The notes beneath the pieces are model-generated. The model searched no databases and was not told the DNA's origin. It saw nothing but the letters and a program-made list of their open reading frames with translations. A DNA stretch of 64,000 nucleotides. It comes from JAKFDI01 sp036676235. GTDB lineage: Bacteria; Pseudomonadota; Gammaproteobacteria; Burkholderiales; Burkholderiaceae_C. The translations under genes and the position numbers were made by a program. Of this stretch, positions 60,321 through 64,000 are shown piece by piece. Within the stretch, counting starts at the first letter, position 1. Each line of letters begins with the position of its first letter. The stretch covers positions 1 to 64,000 of the forward strand of contig JAKFDI010000110.1 in assembly GCA_036676235.1 (NCBI GenBank). Reading direction: 5' to 3'.

Positions 60321-61475
60321 ATGATCGATAAGCACAGTTCGATACGGCGCGAGCGCGTGGTGGCGCACCTGCGCCGGACAGTGTTCATTGCGATGGGTGT
60401 GCTGGCCGGCGCCGCGGCTGCGGCGCCCGAGCCGACGGCCCAGCAGTTCGGCGACGACCTCTACCTGAGCGGCGGGCGGATCACGATGCAGCGCGCCGTG
60501 CCCGGCGACACGGTGGTGGCCGGCGGCCGCGTATCGGTGACGGGCGATGTGAGCGGCGATGCGCTGGTGGCCGGTGGCGAGGTGAGCATCGAGTCCGACA
60601 TCGGGCAGGATTTGTACGCCGCGGGCGGCGATGTGCGCGTGGCCGGCGCCGTGGGCGAGAGCGCGCGGCTCGCCGGTGGCCGCGTGACGATCGCGCCGGA
60701 TGCCGAGATTGCCGGCGCCGTGACCGTGGCCGCCGGCGACGTGACGCTCGACGGGCACGTGCGCGGCTATGCGCTCATCAGCGCCGGCCGCACGCAGATC
60801 AACGGCCGCATCGACGGCGACCTGCGCGTGATCGGCGGCGAACTCACGCTCGGCCCGAACGCCGTCGTGCAAGGCCGGCTGGAGCACCACGGCGCCACGC
60901 CCGTGCGCATTGCGCCGGGGGCGCGGGTGCAGGGTGGCGTCGACGAAACGGCAGCGGCGGAGCCGGCCGACCACATGGCCGGCGGCGTGTGGATGGCGGC
61001 GGTCTGGCTCGTCGGCTGGATCGTTGCGGGCGCGGTGCTCATCGGGCTGGCGCCGCGCACCTCGCGCCGCGTCACGCAGGCGCTGCGCGATCACACACTG
61101 GTCGCGCCGCTGCTCGGCGTGGCGCTCCTCGTTTGCCTGCCGGTGCTTGCGCTGCTGCTGCTCGTCACCGTGGTGGGCATTCCGCTGGGCCTGCTCACCG
61201 GCCTCGTGCTGCTGGCCCTGCTGCTGCTCGGTGGGCTGGCCACCGCCGTGGCGCTCGGGGATGCGGTGGTCGAGCGCAAGGTGCCCGCACGCACCTGGCA
61301 GCGGATCGTGGCCACCGCGCTGGCGCTGATCCTCCTGTTCGCGCTGGGCTTGCTGCCGTATGTGGGCTGGCTGGTGTGGCTGCTGGCCTTGCTGTTTGGC
61401 GTGGGGGCGATCGTGCTGGCGGCAATCGGCGCGCGCGGGACGCGGCCAGCGCCGGCCGGTCCGGCTGCCGCTTGA
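60321..61475 (+). CDS. Bactofilin-like beta-helix protein with C-terminal membrane domain
   Basis: A 384-residue protein. An N-terminal hydrophobic segment (about 18-36) may be a signal anchor. Residues about 45-210 repeat a glycine-rich ladder (TVVAGGRVSVTGDVSGDALV, AGGEVSIESDIGQDLYAAGG) like bactofilin or polymer-forming cytoskeletal domains. The end has four to five transmembrane helices (about 225-375, e.g. LLGVALLVCLPVLALLLL). This combination is seen in proteins annotated as polymer-forming; function is unknown. Confidence 0.7.
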   Translation: MIDKHSSIRRERVVAHLRRTVFIAMGVLAGAAAAAPEPTAQQFGDDLYLSGGRITMQRAVPGDTVVAGGRVSVTGDVSGDALVAGGEVSIESDIGQDLYAAGGDVRVAGAVGESARLAGGRVTIAPDAEIAGAVTVAAGDVTLDGHVRGYALISAGRTQINGRIDGDLRVIGGELTLGPNAVVQGRLEHHGATPVRIAPGARVQGGVDETAAAEPADHMAGGVWMAAVWLVGWIVAGAVLIGLAPRTSRRVTQALRDHTLVAPLLGVALLVCLPVLALLLLVTVVGIPLGLLTGLVLLALLLLGGLATAVALGDAVVERKVPARTWQRIVATALALILLFALGLLPYVGWLVWLLALLFGVGAIVLAAIGARGTRPAPAGPAAA

Positions 61476-61510
61476 TCGGAATGTGCATTTGAAGAGAGCA
61501 GCACCCTCCC

Positions 61511-61660
61511 AGAACCGTTCGCACTGAGCCTGTCGAAGTGCCCGTGGGAGAACGCGCGGCTTCCATCGACAAGCTCAGGACGATCGGAAATACAAGCTCA
61601 GCTCCTTCGACAGGCTCAGGACCCGCGGGGGCTTCGACAAGCTCAGCCCGAACGGTTCTT
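61511..61660 (+). repeat. REP-like hairpin repeats, cluster 6 (four units)
   Basis: Units lie at about 61513-61541 (GCACT/AGTGC), 61560-61583, 61604-61625 and 61630-61657 (GGGCT/AGCCC, inverted), with CCTG or CTTG loops. They occupy the gap between the bactofilin-like gene and the convergent NTF2-like gene, where they may also help end transcription. Confidence 0.85.
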
Positions 61661-61690
61661 ATTGATCGATCGCGAATCGCATCCGAGTCC

Positions 61691-62122
61691 TCACGGCGCC
61701 CCAAGCGCCGACGCCGCCAGCTCCGTGTCCATGTACTCGGTGAGTTCGCGCAGCAGCCCGCCCTCGATCCGGCACACATAGCAATACGTGTTGTTGTACG
61801 GCTTGCCCGACTTCGTGTTCACCTTGCCGCCGCATTCGACCACCACGAAGTCGTCTTCGGCGATGAAGCGTTTCGCCTCGTTGGTGTAGGTGTCGGCAAA
61901 GCGCGCGAAGAGCGGGCGGAAGAGTTCTTCGCGCACCACCTGCTTGCCGCGCCATTCGCGTGACCAGGTGGATTGGCCGGGAATGATCCAGCTGAAATCG
62001 TCGGCCATCAGGTCGACAAGCGGCGCGCCGTTGCCCTTGGCGAGTTCGGCGAAAGCGGCTTGCAGCAAGGCCTTGTTGGCGGCCGCCTGCGAGAGGGCGG
62101 GGGTGTGGTCTGTGGCGTTCAT
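61691..62122 (-). CDS. SnoaL/NTF2-like protein controlled by a MerR gene
   Basis: A 143-residue NTF2-fold protein: NKALLQAAFAELAKGNGAPL, DDFSWIIPGQSTWSREWRGK and FIAEDDFVVVECGGKVNTKS are typical of the nuclear-transport-factor-2/limonene-epoxide-hydrolase-like family. It starts at 62122 inside the MerR stop codon (ATGA), making a two-gene operon. Ligand unknown. Confidence 0.83.
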   Translation of the reverse strand: MNATDHTPALSQAAANKALLQAAFAELAKGNGAPLVDLMADDFSWIIPGQSTWSREWRGKQVVREELFRPLFARFADTYTNEAKRFIAEDDFVVVECGGKVNTKSGKPYNNTYCYVCRIEGGLLRELTEYMDTELAASALGAP

Positions 62123-62547
62123 TTGCGTTTCCTGGGTGCCGGGGAAGGGATGGAAGGTTCGAGCGGCGGCCGCTTCCCGCTGGCGAGCCATTGCCCGTAG
62201 AAGTCGATCTTTCCGTCGAGCAGCCCGAGCGCCTGCGTCCATTCGGCGATGGTTCGCTGCACCTGCTCGCGATGCGCCTGCAGCATGGCCTGGCGCTGCG
62301 CGAGCGTGCTGCGGCCCTGCTTCACGAGCTGGGTGTACTCGCGCATGGCCGCAACCGACATGCCGGTGCGGCGCAGGCGGTCCATCAGCTGCAGCCAGTT
62401 GACGTGCGCCTCTGTGTAGAGGCGCCGCCCGCCCGTGTCGCGTGCCACGCCGGGAACAAGGCCCTGGGCCTCGTACCAACGAATGGTGTGGACGCTGCGG
62501 CCGGTACGTGCCGCCAGGCTGCCGATCTTCAGGTGCTCAGGGGTCAT
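62119..62547 (-). CDS. MerR-family transcriptional regulator
   Basis: A 142-residue regulator with a MerR HTH at the N-terminus (LKIGSLAARTGRSVHTIRWY, EAQGLVPGVARDTGGRRLY) and a short helical dimer region ending in a basic tail. No Cys metal site is evident, so redox or small-molecule sensing is more likely than metal sensing. The start at 62547 has AGGAG eight bases upstream. It is divergent from the AraC gene at 62620 and overlaps the NTF2-like gene by 4 bp. Confidence 0.87.
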   Translation of the reverse strand: MTPEHLKIGSLAARTGRSVHTIRWYEAQGLVPGVARDTGGRRLYTEAHVNWLQLMDRLRRTGMSVAAMREYTQLVKQGRSTLAQRQAMLQAHREQVQRTIAEWTQALGLLDGKIDFYGQWLASGKRPPLEPSIPSPAPRKRK

Positions 62548-62619
62548 CGAATCGTCTCCTGCATGCATTGGAAATGCTGGAGTTCACTCTAGGTCAAGCG
62601 CCGCGCAGAATGCCCCGGC

Positions 62620-63579
62620 ATGACCGACTCCCGCCACCGCTACATCGCCCGCATCAACCGCGTGGTCGACCATATCGACGCGCACTTGGGCGAGCCGCTC
62701 GATCTCATCGCGGTCGCCGCGGTGGCGAACTTCTCGCCGTGGCACTTTCATCGTGTGTTCCAGGCGATGACCGGCGAGACGCTGGCGGAGCGTGTGCGCC
62801 GGCGGCGGCTCGAGGTGGCGGCCGCGCGCCTGCTGGGCTCGCCGCCCGAATCGGCGCTTGGGGTGGCGGTGGGCGTGGGCTTCGGCTCGGCCGAGGTGTT
62901 CACGCGCGCGTTCAAGGCGCATTTCGGCGTGACGCCCAGCGCCTGGCGGCGCGGCGCGTGGCGCGAGTGGGCCGCGCGGCATCAACAGCAACTCAGCAAG
63001 ATTCATCAAGCCGAGCGCAAGGCGCATCAAGCCGTGATGGCTGCGCTTTGCCACGATGGTGTTCCCCGGCCCGTGGTGGCCGCAACCGACCCGAAGGGAA
63101 CGACGATGAACGTGGAACTCAAGACGCTGCCCGACATGCGCCTCGCCTACATGCGCCACACGGGGCCGTACGGCAGCCCGGGCATTTCGCAGACATGGCA
63201 GCGCTTCGGTGCGTGGGCCGAACAGCGTGGCGCGATGAAGCCGGGTGGTGCGATGGTGGGCATCAGCCAGGACAGCCCGGACCTCACGGCACCGGAGAAG
63301 TGCCGCTACGACGCTTGTGTGGAGGTCGATGCTGAATTTCGGCCCGAGGGCGAGGTGGGCGTGCAGACCTTGCCGGGCCGCCGCTACGCCTGCGGACACT
63401 TCAACGGCACGGCACTCGAGATCCACGCTGCATGGCAACGCATGTTCACCGAGTGGCTGCCCGACAGCGGCTGGCAGACCGACGAAGGGCCGGCCATCGA
63501 GCTGTACGACCTGAAGGGCATGGACGCGGCGACGGGGCGCATGGCGTGCCTGCTGTGTGTGCCGGTGCGGGCGTTGTGA
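62620..63579 (+). CDS. AraC-family regulator with GyrI-like effector-binding domain
   Basis: A 319-residue protein. An AraC double HTH occupies about 10-110 (LDLIAVAAVANFSPWHFHRV, SAEVFTRAFKAHFGVTPSAW) and a GyrI-like small-molecule-binding domain about 165-315 (MNVELKTLPDMRLAYMRHTG, GVQTLPGRRYACGHFNG). The arrangement matches Rob/SbmC-type regulators. It diverges from the MerR-NTF2 operon; 72 bp separate the starts. Drug or dye sensing is plausible but unproved. Confidence 0.87.
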   Translation: MTDSRHRYIARINRVVDHIDAHLGEPLDLIAVAAVANFSPWHFHRVFQAMTGETLAERVRRRRLEVAAARLLGSPPESALGVAVGVGFGSAEVFTRAFKAHFGVTPSAWRRGAWREWAARHQQQLSKIHQAERKAHQAVMAALCHDGVPRPVVAATDPKGTTMNVELKTLPDMRLAYMRHTGPYGSPGISQTWQRFGAWAEQRGAMKPGGAMVGISQDSPDLTAPEKCRYDACVEVDAEFRPEGEVGVQTLPGRRYACGHFNGTALEIHAAWQRMFTEWLPDSGWQTDEGPAIELYDLKGMDAATGRMACLLCVPVRAL

Positions 63580-63622
63580 GCGTTTCGGCTCTCCTCGCCG
63601 TTTGCTCGTGAGGGTGTGGCTG

Positions 63623-63649
63623 GGCTTCGATACCTCAGCCCGAACGGGG
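63623..63649 (-). repeat. REP-like hairpin repeat, single unit (cluster 7)
   Basis: One inverted unit with GGGCT/AGCCC stem and the GTATCGA loop, followed by the GGGGTGGGGT tail also seen at 25741 and 58040. It lies after the AraC gene. Confidence 0.8.
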
Positions 63650-63796
63650 TGGGGTAGTGAAGGTCTGCCACCGCCCGAGCCCGGTCGCCCCGACAAACCC
63701 TCTACAGCCCTCCGCAGGCATTCCCTAGGATCGTCTCCATGGCCGCGCAGCGGCCGCGAACGAGCGGCTGAGCACCCGCTGAACCCTGGAGACGCA

Positions 63797-64000
63797 ATGC
63801 CTGCCTTTTTCGACAACCCCGAACTGCTCGCGCCGCCGCGCACGGTGCGGGAATTGCTGCCGGACGGCAGCTTCGTGCTGCGTTCGACCGACACACTGCA
63901 ACCGTACGCGCGCTGCATCGGCGAATGGATCGAGCGATGGGCCGCGGAGACGCCCGATGCGCTGGCACTTGCCGAGCGCGATGCCGCCGGCGAGTGGCGG
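63797..64000 (+). CDS. Start of an AMP-dependent CoA ligase, feruloyl-CoA-synthase-like (cut by window end)
   Basis: Sixty-eight codons are present and no stop is reached. The N-terminus (PAFFDNPELLAPPRTVRELL, SFVLRSTDTLQPYARCIGEW, ERWAAETPDALALAERDAAG) matches the opening of feruloyl-CoA-synthase-type adenylating enzymes, in which PYARC and the TPDALALAERD stretch are recurring. GGAG lies upstream of the start. The catalytic domains are outside the window. Confidence 0.65.
   Translation, partial: MPAFFDNPELLAPPRTVRELLPDGSFVLRSTDTLQPYARCIGEWIERWAAETPDALALAERDAAGEWR

Overview
The window is high-GC DNA (about two thirds G+C by eye; most codons end in G or C) with the gene content of a free-living betaproteobacterium of the order Burkholderiales, probably near Rubrivivax, Leptothrix or Piscinibacter. 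Supporting genes are a PHB-depolymerase esterase with a CopG-type regulator, HU with a Lys/Ala tail, VF530, SlyX, several LysR regulators, class-III aminotransferases and a feruloyl-CoA-synthase-like ligase. The genus cannot be fixed from the sequence alone. I see no rRNA, tRNA, CRISPR array or intact prophage.

Layout. 1-6 kb: a VOC protein, an MFS exporter, a 15-copy 7-bp tandem repeat, a ParE-type toxin-antitoxin pair, an acyl-CoA ligase, VF530 and SlyX. 6-8 kb: a BCCT transporter. 8.1-9.2 kb: a scrapyard with a three-part mosaic pseudogene, an IS21-like end and a truncated DUF2630 gene. 9.2-22.4 kb: a stress and storage region with two sensor kinases and a FIST sensor, hemerythrin, PHB depolymerase with its CopG regulator, glgC-glgA, manganese catalase, small hydrophilic proteins, DUF488, a GFA protein and HU. 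22.4-32.2 kb: a catabolic cluster with a hydratase, an RpiR regulator, two class-III aminotransferases, a complete polyamine/opine-type ABC importer and an SDR. 32.3-39.7 kb: an accessory segment with a halohydrin-dehalogenase-like SDR, a TumE-type toxin-antitoxin pair, an RlmN/Cfr paralogue, a membrane-anchored Mrr nuclease, a large PHP-AAA (TrlF-like) ATPase and a small basic protein. 40-45.4 kb: two LysR regulators with divergent redox genes and a YbfB-type transporter. 45.7-54 kb: an aldo/keto reductase and a ROK-regulated sugar ABC importer with a sugar isomerase and an oxidoreductase. 54-64 kb: Fic, an alpha/beta hydrolase, a PEP-CTERM-like protein with a glycolipid-binding protein, GlxA, a GATase1 lipoprotein, a bactofilin-like membrane protein, MerR, AraC, and the start of a feruloyl-CoA-synthase-like gene.

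Three dispersed repeat families thread the intergenic spaces. The first is a REP-like hairpin (about 21 units in seven clusters) whose stem bases covary. The second is a CCCTCTCCC/GGGAGAGGG hairpin at gene ends (five units). The third is a compound palindrome of about 115 bp (two copies, one inside the sugar-transporter operon).

The strongest candidates for new biology are the PHP-AAA protein beside an Mrr nuclease, the SDR with both halohydrin-dehalogenase fingerprints, the mosaic pseudogene, and the covarying repeat family, one unit of which supplies a gene's stop codon.
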